The notes beneath the pieces are model-generated. The model was given only the letters and a program-made list of their open reading frames with translations, had not been told where the DNA came from and made no database searches. 64,000 bases of DNA. It comes from Methanobrevibacter ruminantium (lineage in GTDB: Archaea; Methanobacteriota; Methanobacteria; Methanobacteriales; Methanobacteriaceae). The DNA lies in contig SFKZ01000005.1 of NCBI GenBank assembly GCA_004553595.1, positions 1 to 64,000 on the forward strand, written 5' to 3'. Made by a program: the position numbers and the translations under genes. Shown here piece after piece: positions 44,201 through 59,200 of the stretch (its first letter is position 1; each line of letters begins with the position of its first letter).

Positions 44201-47200
44201 AAATCATTCAAAGTGATTGGAATGAAGAAAACCAAGATAGTCAAGCTTTTATTAAAAATAAACCAACAAAACTTTCTGAATTTGAAAATGATGAAGGATT
44301 TGTAAAATCATCTGAAGTTTATAAGAAAAACGAAATAGATTTATCAAATACAGTAATCACTTTAGATGATGCATCAGTTAAAACATATGATATATTAACA
44401 TTAGCAAAGTAATTAGGAAAAGTAAATGGCAAATATTAAACGAATAACAATTGGAGGTGATACTCTTAATTTAGAAAATTATGTAGAATCATCAAGTCTT
44501 GCAGCAGTTGCTACATCTGGTAGCTATGTAGATTTGATTAACAAACCTTCAATTCCAACAAAAACAAGTGATTTGACAAATGATTCAAATTATCAGAATG
44601 CAACACAAGTAGAAGCTGCAATTAATACAAAATTAGCTTCAGTAATGCACTATAAAGGAAGTGTTGCAACTTATGATGAACTTCCTACAGAAAATCTTGA
44701 GATAGGTGATGTTTATAATGTCACAGACACTGGCAAGAACTATGCATGGAATGGAACATCTTGGGACGAACTTGGTGGAGATATTGATTTAACAGAATAC
44801 TATACAAAATCTCAAACAGATACTCTCTTAAGTTCAAAAGCAAACACTTCTGACTTATCGACAGTTGCTACATCTGGTTCGTATAATGATTTAACAAATA
44901 AACCTACGATTCCTACTACTACATCTCAACTCACAAATGATAGTGGATTTATTACATCATCAGCGTTAGCTCCTTATGCTACAACGTCTCAGCTTGCAGC
45001 AAAAGCTAATAGTTCAGATGTTTATCTAAAGTCTGATACAAATACATTCACAATGACAGTAACGAATTCTTCTGATACAACTACTTCATATAATTTGATT
45101 AACGTTACTGGCTCTTAAAATTTATAGGAGGCTAGAATGTCAAATATCAAAAAGATTACTGTAGGACAAGATTCGTTAGTCAGTTATGTTGAAATTATTT
45201 TGAATAGTAACGGAAAGTGGACATCTGAATATACACTTGATGAAATCAAGACTTTATATGAGTCTGGTTCTGAAATTATTTTAGTTTTACAAAATGGTGT
45301 AACAGTCCATTGTTCAGAAATTTATTTTCAATAAGAGTCATAGTTAAATGAGTATATCAAATGCAAGAATAATCATAGATGGTCTTTCTAATCAGAATCT
45401 TAAAAGAGATGAATTTTTGTTGAATTCTGATGGAACATGGTCAAATAATACTCAATATAATCTTGCAAACTCAGACGAATTATCAAATGTTGCTTTTACA
45501 GGTTCTTACAATGATTTAACTGATAAACCGTCTTCTTCAAATTATACAGCTGGAAATCACATTGATATTACAGATAATGTAATTAGTGCTCAAGGATATG
45601 TTCATTCAGAAAGCTCGGTTCCTTCATCTCAAGTAACTCAAGTTGTGACGAATGACATGATAGCTACTGGAACTATCACAGCAGATAAATTTGCAACAGG
45701 AGAAGTTTTAAAACTTACGTTATCTACATCTGATATTGGAGAAGGTTCACCTCTTGCTTCTAATACTCTTTATGGAGTATATAAATAATGGCGACTTTTG
45801 TATCGGGATTATATGTTGGAACATTTGGAAGTAGAACACTCAATATTAATGTGTCTGGTAACATTTCTCGAAATGGAACTACAGTCACACTAACTAGTAT
45901 CAGTTGTTATCTCTATGCAGCAAATGGTGGCACCTGGTATGCTGCAGACCCAAGAACTTGGGGTCTAAGAGCTCCTGGTGGAGAAGCTGTATCAACTTCT
46001 GTCCCATATTCTCCTTCAACAGGCTCAAGAACATTTTCACTTCCTAACCTGTCTTTCTACTTAGCTAACTCATCTACATCTTGCACAATGTATGTGACAG
46101 GACCCGATGGTAGTTTTGCATTCACGCTTAGTGGTATTCCACAAGGTGCTGTTGCTCCATCTGGACTAAGTGTTTCTATCTCATCAATTGCTGATACTGG
46201 TGCATCTTTCTCTGTTTCACTTTCATCTTATGGGACACCAAGCTCAGCAGATGGACGTTATATCGAAGCTGCTATTATGGGGCAATCTACATACGGTGGA
46301 AAATACCGTTATGACACTGCTACGGCCAAGACTAACGCTACGATTACGGTTAATAACAGCTCAAAAACAAATAGTTCAAACCCATTGACTATTGTTCCAA
46401 ACACTCAATATTGGTATGGAGCATATGCTACTAACACTTCATTATCAATTTCTAAAGTTCAAGGAACATTTGTTACTCGTCCTGCTTACATTACTAGCAT
46501 CACAGCTAATGATGTCGGACAAGGTGAAGTGTATTTTACTGTTAACCATGCATCAGAAGGCTCTGCAGATACGGTAGTAACAGAATTTTCTTATGACCAA
46601 AAAACATGGCAAACAGTATCAGATGAATTTAATCTTTCATTGTCTGGACAAACTACTTTATATGTTCGTCGTTCGAATAAAACTGGCTCAACTCCAGTCT
46701 TTTCAATATCCGTCACACCTAGCACTAGAGTAAAGCTATACGGTTCAGTTAATAATCAAGCTCAAGAGATAAAGAAACTCTACGGGTCAGTCAATGGTCA
46801 GTCAGTTCGAATTCGTAAACTCTATGCTTCAGTAAATGGGAGAAGTAAATTAATATTCGTTGAGAGCAATAATCCATGGTCTTCTCGTGGATCTGGCACT
46901 GCTGGAGACCCATATGTTATATCAGCTAGCTATGGAGATACGATTTCACGATGAGAAAGGATAAGAATGGCAGCAGAGATTTGGACTTTTAGTGTAAGTT
47001 CATTAGCAAATGGATTAAAAATTGCTTTGCCTACTTCAACAACGGTATATTATAAAATAGTTCTTCCATCTACATTAGGTGGAAACAATGATAGAGTGGA
47101 TATTGACATAAGTTCTTCGTGCATGGAGAGCGGAAGTAAGTTGAGTATTTCCGGCAACTGTAATGTTAGTGGTGCTAAGGCAGTTACATTCGCATATAAT

Positions 47201-50200
47201 GATACGTCGGTTAGAATCGTAGAATGGTCAGTAGGGTAAAATAAAGGAGAGCTATGGCTACATATATTAAAACACTCAAAGAAGACAATGGTGATATTAC
47301 ATATCCCCAAACAAAGGCAGGGGCCGTCCTATTAAACAATGGCTCTGACCTTGAGACTGAACTTTCTCAGTATGTGACGGCGGAAGACATCGCGTCCACC
47401 TCCGCTCTCACTCCACCTGTCCAGACTAATATGATTGCAAATGGTGCCGTAACGTCAGATAAGATAAATTGGACGACAATGAGTCATGTGTCTAGCATTA
47501 GCTCGTCTACTGTTATAGATGTTCGCCAAGCCGACACGATACTCTGTGCGGTAACTATACCAGAGACTGGTGTATATTATGCGTCAGCTGTTATCGACCC
47601 AAACCTTCTAGGAAATGATGTTGGTGACGCAACTGTGTTCCTAGCGCTGAATGGAGGCTATATAGCAGGCTCGCAGGTATTTTTTAATAACCCATCTAAA
47701 GCGTGGTTCTTTGGAGGGTGTCAAGTGTCTGCAATAGTATCTTGCAATAAAGGCGATAGGATACAAATCTGTGGTAAAAGTGGAACAAACCATTGGCAAA
47801 CTAACAGATTCAGGCTGGACGCTTTCAGAATTGGCTAGTTCTCGCCCAATATCCTGTGCGTCTTTAATTGTTATAATTGATGTATAAGGAGTTTTGAAAT
47901 TATATGGCAAAAGCAGTTACATTAAAGAATAGCAACAATGAAGAAGTATATCCAGTAACGGATATTAGTCTCGTTAACGGAGAATTGAATGGTGCAAGAA
48001 TTGTTAACGCATCTGTTGGTTCAGACAAACTTACTCAGAATGCTGTTTGGACCGAGAATATAAAAGATGGAGCTGTTACACAAAATAAGATTTCTGGTGG
48101 GTGGAAACTTATTGGTGAAGCGAATGGAAGCAATAGGACTAATCTGCCAGTATACCTAGACAAAGTATATAAAACAGGAACGTTCAAAGTCATAGCAAGT
48201 GGTCAGTGCAACGAAGAAGGCTGGGTTGATTTAAGAGCCTATAGTGGAACAAAGGTGGGAGAGGCAACCCTAATACATACAAGTTTTGCTCTAGTTAGTT
48301 TTGCTGGAACTGCAGTGAATGGCTATGGCATTGACGATAATACAGGTAATTTTATTGCAGCAGGAACAGGCAGAGCATATCTAGCATTTAGCACCGAGGC
48401 TACATCTAGCAACTCTGGAAATAACTGGAGAACATGGAATTTCCAGTTCGGATGTGGGACATGGGGAAGGATTGGCACGGTTAGGGAGTCTAACAGTTAT
48501 AATAAAACAGCATTTAGCCTAGACTCTAATAAACCTATGTTCGATGCTCATATTGAAGTTTGGTGGCACGAATAGATAGATTGATAGTAAATGAAATTGA
48601 CATAAAGAACGACAAGAGAAATGTCAGAAGATTAAGATTCTTATGGTATAATATTTATTAATTATGAGTGGTAAAGTTAAAGAGAAAATCTTTTCTCTTA
48701 AAAATATTCCTAAGATTGTGAAAGATACTGCTGCCGTTATTACAGCAATTGGTGTAATTACTGGAGCACTTATTACATGCTCATCTTTTATTGGTTCTAA
48801 AATTACAGAATCTGTAGATAAAAAATTAGACAATATTTCTGGACAACTAGACAATATTGAATTAAATTCAACTAGAACTCAGCTTCTTACTTTAATGAGC
48901 AACTATCCTGACAATAAAAGTGAAATTTTAAAAGTAGCTTATCACTATTTTAAAGAACTTGACGGTGACTGGTATATGTCAGAACTCTTTGATGAATGGG
49001 CTAAAGAAAGAAACATTGATGTTTCTCACATAATGACTATTGAAAAATAGTCTCTTTTTTTATCTGTGGTATATTTTAAATAACAAATAATGGAGACACA
49101 TATGAACGAAATTTTGATGTGTGTAGCTGCATCAGGTATTTTCTTTGGAGCTATGGCATTACGAGGCATTTTCGGATATCTCAAAAATAAGAAAATTTCT
49201 CTTGACGATGTTAAATTTGATTGGAAGAAATTTCTTACTGGTTCTATAAAACCTGTTCTTTTGACATTGTCAATTGGCGCATTAGCAGCACTTATTATTG
49301 CTTTTCTAACATTAGTTGATTCTTCTGGAATTGAAGTTCAGGGACTTGAACAAATATCTATTCATAATTTCTTATTAGGACTATTCATTGCTGATATTGG
49401 TGCAATTGGATATGCAATAAAAGAAGGATTAGTTGCTTTTGGACTTTCAGAAAAACAAATTCTTCAAATTCGAGAAACTGCATCAAATGGTGAAACAGGG
49501 CTTTCAATTGGAATTGATTCTGAAGGAAATATTATTGCATCTCCAGAAACAGTAACACCAAAATCAGACAAAGAATTATTAAATGAAGATGGTGCTGGTG
49601 TTGATGATGGTGAAGAGGTAAAAGTTGATGAAGAACCAGGCAAAGGTGCAGCTTGGGTTAATACTTATCCAGAACCATATCGTTCTCGACCAAAAGACAG
49701 TTTAATTGACCCATCAACTTGCTATTCAAGAGAATGCGTTTCATATTGTGCTTGGAAAATCTGTGAAGCAACTGGTTCTTGGCCAAAAAGAACTGGTGAT
49801 ATGAATGCAAAAAGTTGGGTTTATAGATTGCCAAGCTGGGGCTATAATAGAGTAAGTGCTCCTCAAAACGGTGGTTGTTATGTTGGTGTTCTTACATCTG
49901 GAAAATACGGACATGTTGTCTGGTTTGAAGGTGGAAACACAATTTCAGAATACAATTACAACTCTGCAGGAAATTATACTGTAAGAAATATTAATCTTGG
50001 ACAATATCAATGGTTCCAAGTAAAAGCTGCACCAGCACCAGCTCCAGCTCCAACGCCTACTCCAACAAATTTCAAAGTTGGTGACAATGTTACTCTCATT
50101 AATTGGGTTGATTATAACGGAAACAAACTTGCAAAAACTAGAGATTATTACACAATTTCAGAAATTAATGGAAATCGTGCAGTTCTAAAATCTGGAAATG

Positions 50201-53200
50201 TTGTTTATGCAGCAGTAAATACTTCTAATCTTAAAAGTTATAATGGTTCTTCAAAACAAAATAATTCTCCGAAAATAGGTGATAGAGTTCTTACATCTGC
50301 AACAAAAGATAGAAATGGTGTGAATCTTAATTTGAGAATTATTAATGATGGTCAGTCTGTATGGAATTCTACAGATGGAAAAGGTTATGCAATCCTTGTT
50401 AAAGGAAAAACTATAAGATGTGCAGTTCCAGCTTCAAGCTTAAGGAAAGCCTAGATGATAAGAATCTGTCTTACATAATGTTTTAAAAGAAGAGGGAAAA
50501 TTCCCTCTCTTTTTAATCTGAGTGAATAATTATTTATTCATTTAGATTAGGAAGAAATTCCTAGCACATTATAAGTTCGTTTTGCTCAAACAAATAGGGA
50601 GGTGATGTTATGAGCAAGAAAATAAAATATAGAAGAATCTGCACTTATTCGAACTCAACAAATAAGCATCATCTTTTATTTCAGGGTAGGCACTGGAAAT
50701 CTGGATATGCTAAGATGTTAAGAGACAATTTTATTTTTGAGATTCCTATTTGCATTCATCAAAATCTTCATAATCACGTTTTATTTGATGTTCCAGTTCC
50801 TGATGGACAAGAACTGTCTAAAATGTGGAAAGATTTTGAGAGAGAAAAACCAGAATTCAGTGATATCATTTCTGGAATTAAGTGGCTAATTTCTCATTCT
50901 GAAGATGAAAAATTCTGCAGTGCAATGAAAAAACAGTTAGATTTCTTCTATAACGAACTCTACGGGCAGTAAACTACTGCCCATTTTTATAAAAAAGTAT
51001 TTACTTTTTATTGATTATATGATAATATTTAAATATAAACTAATAGCAAAGGAGCTGAATGAAAAAGATTAAATATTATACTTTAGAAAATACAGACGGA
51101 CATGTTTATTGTGGTGCTAGCACTCTTAAAATAGCAAAGAAAATTTGTTCAGAATTCTCAAATGAAGGAATTTGCTATGAAAGAATTGTTGGAAAAACTA
51201 CTAAAAAATTTAAATTTATGTGGATTTAATTATGGAAGAATATTCAATATCAAAACAAGAAAGAGAAGCTCTTGAACATATTAAAAGAAATATTCAAGAT
51301 GAAACAGTTTCTTTAGAAGAAATCATTTATCTTCAAAGTCATTTAGAAGAAATTTTTATCTTAAAAGATTCAGAACTTGCTCAATTCGCTGGATTAGATG
51401 AACAAGGCTTTCAAAAATATGACAACTATTATGATTATTGCTTAGCAGAAGAAAAAGGAGAATTTGAAAATGAGTAATGATGATATAGAATTGACAGAAC
51501 TTGAAGAAGAAGTTCATCGAATGGCTGAAATAGCAGAAGAATTATATGAAAAAGAACTTGACTGCTGTTCATATAAATATGCAACAATCGTTAATAAAAT
51601 GAAAGATTGGATTGGAAACAGTTCACCATTAGCTGACTATTTAGAAGAATATTTTGAAGAGAAATATCGAAATGTATATCAAGAAATTAATAACAATAAT
51701 CTATGTTTTAATTATGCAGTTGTAATTGAATTGCTTGATATTTCAGAATTAGATGATGCAATTCATGATATTATAGATGAATAAATAAACTATCTTCTCT
51801 GGATTCACCAGATGACTTCTGGTGAATTTTTATTGATTAAGTTATATTTTATATGGTTGGTATAATTTAATCAATGAAATGTAAAACCGGAGAGTTTTAG
51901 TGAACGATTCTGCAGGACAAGTTAGATATGATATTACAGCTAATGCTGATGATTTTATTGACCAGCTAAAGTCTGCTGGAAAAGCTATTAATGATTTTGG
52001 CGACGAAGTAAGTGAAGTAGATACACTTCTCATGATGCAATGGAATAACATGGCTAATGAGATGCAATCTGCAATGAAAAAAGCTGCAATAGAAGCATCA
52101 AAACCAATTGTTGATTTTGTTGAACAGTCTATCTCACAAATCAGCGGAATGAACAAAGCTATTTCTAGTGCAGCACTTTCAACGATTCAAGTTGTATCAG
52201 GTGCTGCAACAACAGCAATTACTAGCTTAGTTTCACAAGGTGTTTCAGGTGCAGACTCTCTTGCTAAATTCAATGCTCAAGTAATTGGTCTAGCTGAATC
52301 TACAGAAGATGCAAACTCTGCTATGTCAACTGCAGTAAAATTCTTTAAGAATAACCCATTTCAACGTTTTGAAACAGTAGAAGCAGTCAAAAACTTGATG
52401 ATGTATGACAAAAGCATAGCTAATGCTGCTGATAATTCTTCTAGATTGAAGAAAGAACTTGATATGCTCGGTGTTGCATCTCTTTCTTCTGGAACTCCTC
52501 TTGCAGAACTCGCTTCTAAGTGGGGTGAAGTTTCTTCTCAAGCAAGAGTAAGTAAAGGTCAGTTTGAAGAGCTTGCTTTAAGAGTTCCTGCACTTTATGA
52601 TGCAGTTGGCAAAAGAATGGGAATTTCTGCTGCTGAAGTTAGTGATGCTCTTAATAGAGTTGGTGTTGATACAAAAATCGTAAGACAAGCAATGGAAGAC
52701 CTATATGGTCTTGATACTACAAAGCTTAATCTTCCAAAACAGAGTAAAGAATTTCAAGAATATTTTAATTCTCTTACTGGAGCAGCTAGACAGTCTGCTG
52801 AAGCTTATTTAGCATTTAATAATACTTTGGCTCGTCAAACAGACAGAGTTAAAGGTCGCATTGCAGATATGGCTCAAGCAATTGCAGGATATGAACTTAC
52901 AGCTGATGGTGGATTCAAAGCTGTAGAAGGCGGAATTTATCAGTCAGTAATTAATTTGGAAAAAGCTTTTGCAGATACGATGGCAGGCTCTGAAAAAACA
53001 GCTGCTAAAATGCGTTCTGCTTTTGGAAAGCTTGGTGGAGCAATTGCACCGTTTATAGATAAAATTGCAGAAAAACTTCCAGCGATTTTAAATAAATTAT
53101 TTGATTTGATAGATAAACTTGCTGACCATATAGAACTTCTTCTTCCTATATTAGCTGGTGCACTTACATTATTTGGTGGTCTAGCTTCTAATGTTCCTGT

Positions 53201-56200
53201 TTTAGGTCCAGCTATAGAAAAAATTACAGGACCAATCAAAAATCTTACAGGAACTTTCCTAAAACTTAATCCAGCTTTAAAGATTTTATTTGCTATTCTT
53301 GGTGCAGGTGTATTTAAAGCGATTAAAGATGGTAAGCTTAATGGTCCACTAAAATCTATCTTTGAATCAATTTCGAAAATTGGTAAAGCTCTTGCTCCTG
53401 CAGTTTCAAGATTGATGGATATTGCAGCTATTTTAGGAGAAAATATTATTGTTCCGACAATAGAAGCTTTAGCTAAAGTTCTTGAAGTATTAGCAAATGT
53501 GATTTCTGCTCTTCCAACTCCAGTTTTAACTGCTTTTATAGGAGCTCTACTTTCATTTAGAGCAGTAAACGAAATTGTTGGTCCTATTAGACAATCTATT
53601 TCTCTATTTAAAGAATATAGTGGAACAGTTTTTGAATTCTTTAAGAATCGAGCAAAACAACTCACTGAATTACAAAAAATAAGTTCAGCTGCAAAAACTT
53701 CTGGCTCAGGAGTTTCAGGTGAAGCATTTGAAAAAGTTGGTGGTGCTTCAGAATCGATTACTAAAGCTGGTGAAAGTTTGACAAAAGGCCAGCAAATGAT
53801 GGCAACAATGAGGTCTGGAATCTTGAATATGATTCTTTTGGCTGGTGCTATTGCTGCTTTAGGTGTTGCATTAAATGTTGCCAATAAAATGATTCCTGAT
53901 GATATGCTTCCACTTATCGGAAAGCTTGGACTGATGGCAGTCGTTGTTTCAGCATTTGGAGCAATTGGTTGGGCTATTGGAAAAGTTAATATAAAACAAT
54001 CTACAATTCTTGAAATGGCTGAATTAGCAGGTGTAATTGCACTTCTTGGTGTAGCAATGTTTGTTGCTAATAGAGCAATTCCTGATGAAATCGGTCTTCT
54101 TGCTGCTAAGCTTGGAATTATGGCTGGAGTAGTTGCTGCTTTTGGTGGTATTGCTTTTGTTGGTGGTCTTGCTCCTGCGCAAATTGCATCTGGTCTTCTT
54201 GAAATGGTTGGTGTTGCAGTTGCAATATCTGCTGTTGGATTAGCAATTAAATCTATCGATAAAAATGTTCCTAATGACATCGGTGGAATAACAATAAAAC
54301 TAGGAATAATTTCAGAAGTTGTTGTAGCTATTGGTGCAGTAGCAACAGGAATCGGTGCTGTTATTACTCTTGGTCCTGTTGCATTATTCTTGGCAACTGG
54401 AATTGCATCTATGATAAGCTTAGTTGCTGGAATCGTAATTGTTGCTCAAGAACTAGGGATTCTTCAAAAGATTAAACTCAATCAAAACAAAATTGTTAAG
54501 AATGTAAATCTTGTAATGGAAACTGTAAGAATGATTACAGATGAAGCTGCAGGTAAATCATTAAAAGATTTGATTGAATCATTCTTAGAAATGGGAATTG
54601 TAGCTGCTGTTGCAAACATTGTTAATAATTATGTTAATATCGCAAAAAATCTTAATTATTTACAAAAACTTAAACTTAATCCAGTAGCTATCTTCTTTAA
54701 TGTTTCTTTGATTTCATCTATTGTAAGCTTCTTAGCTCCAAAGCCTGGAACAGGTGTTATGGGAAAGCTTAAACAAATGATTAATACATTCTTGCAAGCT
54801 GGAATTGTTCAAGCTGTTTCTGATATTGTAGGAATATATAAATCTATAGCAAGTGAATTAAGTTTTATACAATTTATTATCTTAAATAGGAAATTGGTTA
54901 CAGAAAAAGTTAAATTAATTTCAAAAGTTGTAAGAGATATTTCTGATACGAGTCCTAGTGGAATTTTTGGTGGTCTTTCTGAGATAATAACAACTTTCTT
55001 ACAATCAAAGATAGTAGATAATGTTTCGTTAATAGTTGGAATATATGTTGAAATTTCTAGAAAATTACAAGATCTTAATATAACATTAGGCAATTTTGAA
55101 GGAATAAAAGATACTATAGGTAATAAATTCAATTACATAAAAGACATTGTTACAACTATCTCAACTGCTGGTGGTGGTATCTTAAAATCATTCCAAACAA
55201 TGGTTTCATCTGATAATTACAAAAATGCAGTTAAGAATGTTAATGATGTTTTGGCAGTTTATCCAGATATATTCGGAAAAATTAAAACATTATATGACGT
55301 TGTCAATGAAGCTGGTGAGAACTTTGATGTAAATAAAGCAAAAGGAAATGTAGACCACATTACAGAAGTTATCAACAAAGTTCTTTCAATAAAAGATGGT
55401 GGAATTTTCCAAGGAATTTCTGAATTCTTTGCTGGTGGAACTATTTCTGTAGACAAAGTAAAAGATATTGTTAGCATTATCGAAAACTTTGGTTTAATTG
55501 CTAAGAATACAAATGAAATTCCAGATGTTGGCGGTGAAAACTATGACAAGATAGAACACATTAAAACTGTTCTTCAAAAAGTCAAAGATGCTCCTAGAAT
55601 GGAAGATGCTGATAAGGTCAAACTTATCAACACAGTAAATGCAGCTAATGATGTGTTATTTATATCAGCATCAATGATTCGTAGACTCAATACTTTGGAA
55701 GATATTGGTGGTGAAAATTATGCAAAATTAGACCATATTAAAACAGCAATTGATAAGATTAAAAATATTCCAGGAATGGAAGAAGAAACAAAAATCAAAC
55801 TTATCAACACTGTTAACTGCGCTGCTGATGCTGCAGATGCTATGGGAAGATTTACAAGTAAAGTAAATGCTCTCCAAGAACCAGACAATGATAAGCTGAA
55901 TTCTGTAATTGAATCCATTAATAATATGATTCTTAAATTAGCTGCTATTTCTGTTTCAGCTGCGCAACAATTTATAAATGTTGGTCAAGAAATTGTTTCT
56001 AGCATCATTAATGGAATTACTTCTAAAATTCCTGAATTAGTAGCAACTGCAGCAAATATTCAAGGTTCTATCTGGAATGCTATTGAAATTAAAATGCAAG
56101 ATGAATATAATCAAGGTGCTGCATTAGCTCAAAACATTATTAATGGATTTAATTCTAAGCAATCTGAATTTAATCAAGCAGGTGCAAACGTTCAAGGAAC

Positions 56201-59200
56201 TATTTGGAACGCTATCGAACCAAAAATGAAAGATGAATATAGTCAAGGTAAAACTTTGGCTCAAAATATCATTAATGGTTTCAATTCAAAACACAAAGGT
56301 GATGATACGTTCTATAATTCAGGTGCAAATGCAGTTCAAGGATTTATCAATGGTGCTTATTCAAAAGATGTATATTCAGTTGGTAAGAAAATTGCTGAGA
56401 GATATTTAAATGGTTTGAAAGACAAAGGAAGACAAGGTTCTCCTTGGAAAACAACTTATCAATCAGGTATTTGGGCTGTCGAAGGCATGATTGATGGTAT
56501 TGAAAGAATGAGCTATAAACTTAGAATGTCAGCACAATCAGTGGCAGACACTGTAGTAGATGCAATGACAATAGATAATCTTTCAGATGCAATAGGATTT
56601 TCTAATTTAAAGAATCTTTCAATGTCTATTTCTGGACAAGGAGAAGAAGGAACTCTTGGAGGAGTCAATTCTAAATCTAATACAATCAACATCTATAATA
56701 CAAATTATGCTCAAACTGATTTCAATCAAATGTCTAGAGATATAATGTTCAATATAAGTAGGTTATAAAATGCAAGTATTAATAGGAAAATATTACACTC
56801 AAAATAATAAACGTCTTCTTAATGGCATTTTGCTTGGAACTTCTGATTCTAAAATTCAGCTTACAGAAATAGACGGAATAGAATCTGCACCTTTTAGAAA
56901 TAATAATGGAGACTGGTCTGGAAAAGACGGTGGATATATGTCTGCACAATTATTTAGTGGAAGAGAAATCACTTTTCAAGGATTCTATTATGATGCAAAT
57001 TATGGTTGTGAATCTAATACTATATCAGTAAGAGAAGAAATTATTAGCTTCTTAAAAATCAGAACACTATTTCCGATATTTTTTCAAACAATTTCTGGAG
57101 TAGTTTATTATACTCAAGGATATGTGACAGCAATTAATATGCCATATACAAATACAAAGTATGGAGATTTTCAAATTACATTTTATTGTCCAGAAACAGA
57201 AATTAAACTTGCTGAACAATTTGGTGATGAAGATTCTGTGACTAAAAGAGATATTATTTACAGAGATATTACATCTGGTGGTCATTTGGTTCCAGAAACA
57301 ACTCCTGTATTATTTGAACAAGGATATGCTACGTCAATTGTTAATTATACTGGTTCAATGCCGTGCTATCCTAAACTCATTCTTACTGGTCCATTTACAT
57401 CGGATATTATTCTTCAGAATTATAATTTAGGAAAAAATCTTATTATTAAGAAGAGTATTTCTGAAGGTTCAGTTGTTGAAGTAGATATGAATTCACGACA
57501 AGTCTTAGAAAATGGACGTTCAATTTCATTATATGTAGATGAGAATTCTGAATGGTGGTATTTACAACCAGGTCAAAATAAAATATATTTAATGTCAGGT
57601 GGTGATAATGATAATATTTCATGCAACATCGAATGGACAGTTAACTATCAAGGAATTTAAAAAATGGCAGTAGATGCAGGAAGTGCACCAGATATTTGTT
57701 TAGAATATTACTATTTTGTTGACCCATCTCAACCTAATACTCATCCTTTTGAGATTACATCTGTAACACATAATTCTATTAAATCTAATTGTATTGTTAC
57801 AACTCAGGGTCAGTATAATGAATCAATGCAATTAAATGAAGATAAAATGCCATACCCTTATGTTGGTTTAGTCGCATCAACTTCAAACTATTATGTAGGA
57901 ACATTCGATACTTCTCAAGATTTTGAAACTTCAAAGATTACTTATAATGCAAAATCATCTGGAACACCGCTAGAATTTCCTTCATCAATGAAGAATGGTT
58001 CTAGCTATAGAAAAACGTATGAAGTAACATTATCTAACTCTAATAAATATTCATCTTCTCAATCAATTAAGGGAAACACACAATATTTTATGTATTCATA
58101 TGTTCTTCCTTTAAATGACGGTTTGAATAATCATATTACATCAAATAGAATCAATTTTTGTGATGTTTATACTTCTTGGAATAATATATATTGGTTTTGG
58201 AATGTAGGAGGTGGAGCATTTTATCAACCAGCAACTGGAAATGGTATTTCAATTGTTACTCCACCGTCTCCTTATTCATCTGTAACATTTAATCAAACAG
58301 ACATCGAATCTCTAAAATCACTCAAAGATGGTCAAAGTCAAAAAATTAGGTATTCCGTAACAGTTCCTTCTGGAGATGGAAAAGCTGTTTCAAATATTTA
58401 TCATTATTTTAGATATAAATATGATGATGACGATGTTTATACATCATGGGAAAATCCTCAAAAAGACTCTTCTAATAATTTAATCGCAAATGTTGTCTGC
58501 AGAACTGGACATTCAGTTACTGTTCAAGTTGCTAGAGGAAACATCGATTCATTATATTCTCAGACATATTATGATGGTGGAAGCTTTATGTCTGGAGTTT
58601 CATCTACAACTATTTCAATTCCTGAAGTTTTTGAGACTGGTGAACTTAAGAAGCTTGAAACACCTGAATATAGAATTGAAATTTGGAAAAGCAGACTTTC
58701 TGATGAAGCTAAATATCAGTTTGTTGATTTTCTTAATAATACTGGTTCTCAATCATCTAATGATTTCTATCTAGATTTTCAGAAGAATTTTAATAGCTTA
58801 TTATATATGCATTTTGATTTTGAGCTTTCATTTACAGGAAGTTCAACACCAATGGCGTTTTTTGGAATTAATCCATACGAAAACTATGGTTATACAGTCG
58901 GATTTAAGAGAATTTCTGATACAACAAAAGCTGTATGCATTATGATAGGAAATTCATCTCAAACTTTAGCAAATCAAACATATCATAATTTTACTGCTAG
59001 AGATGATGAAAAATTTAAATTAAGTCTTGACTCCGACATGGATGGAAAAGTAAAAGTTTACATAAATGATTCTCTTTTGTTTACATCTGGAAATGCAGGA
59101 TTCTCTTCTAATACAAAAGGCGTTTGCTTGTTTAACGTTCAATCTTCTACTGGAACTATTCTTTCTGGGAACACATTTATTGGCAAGCTTTATTCAATGA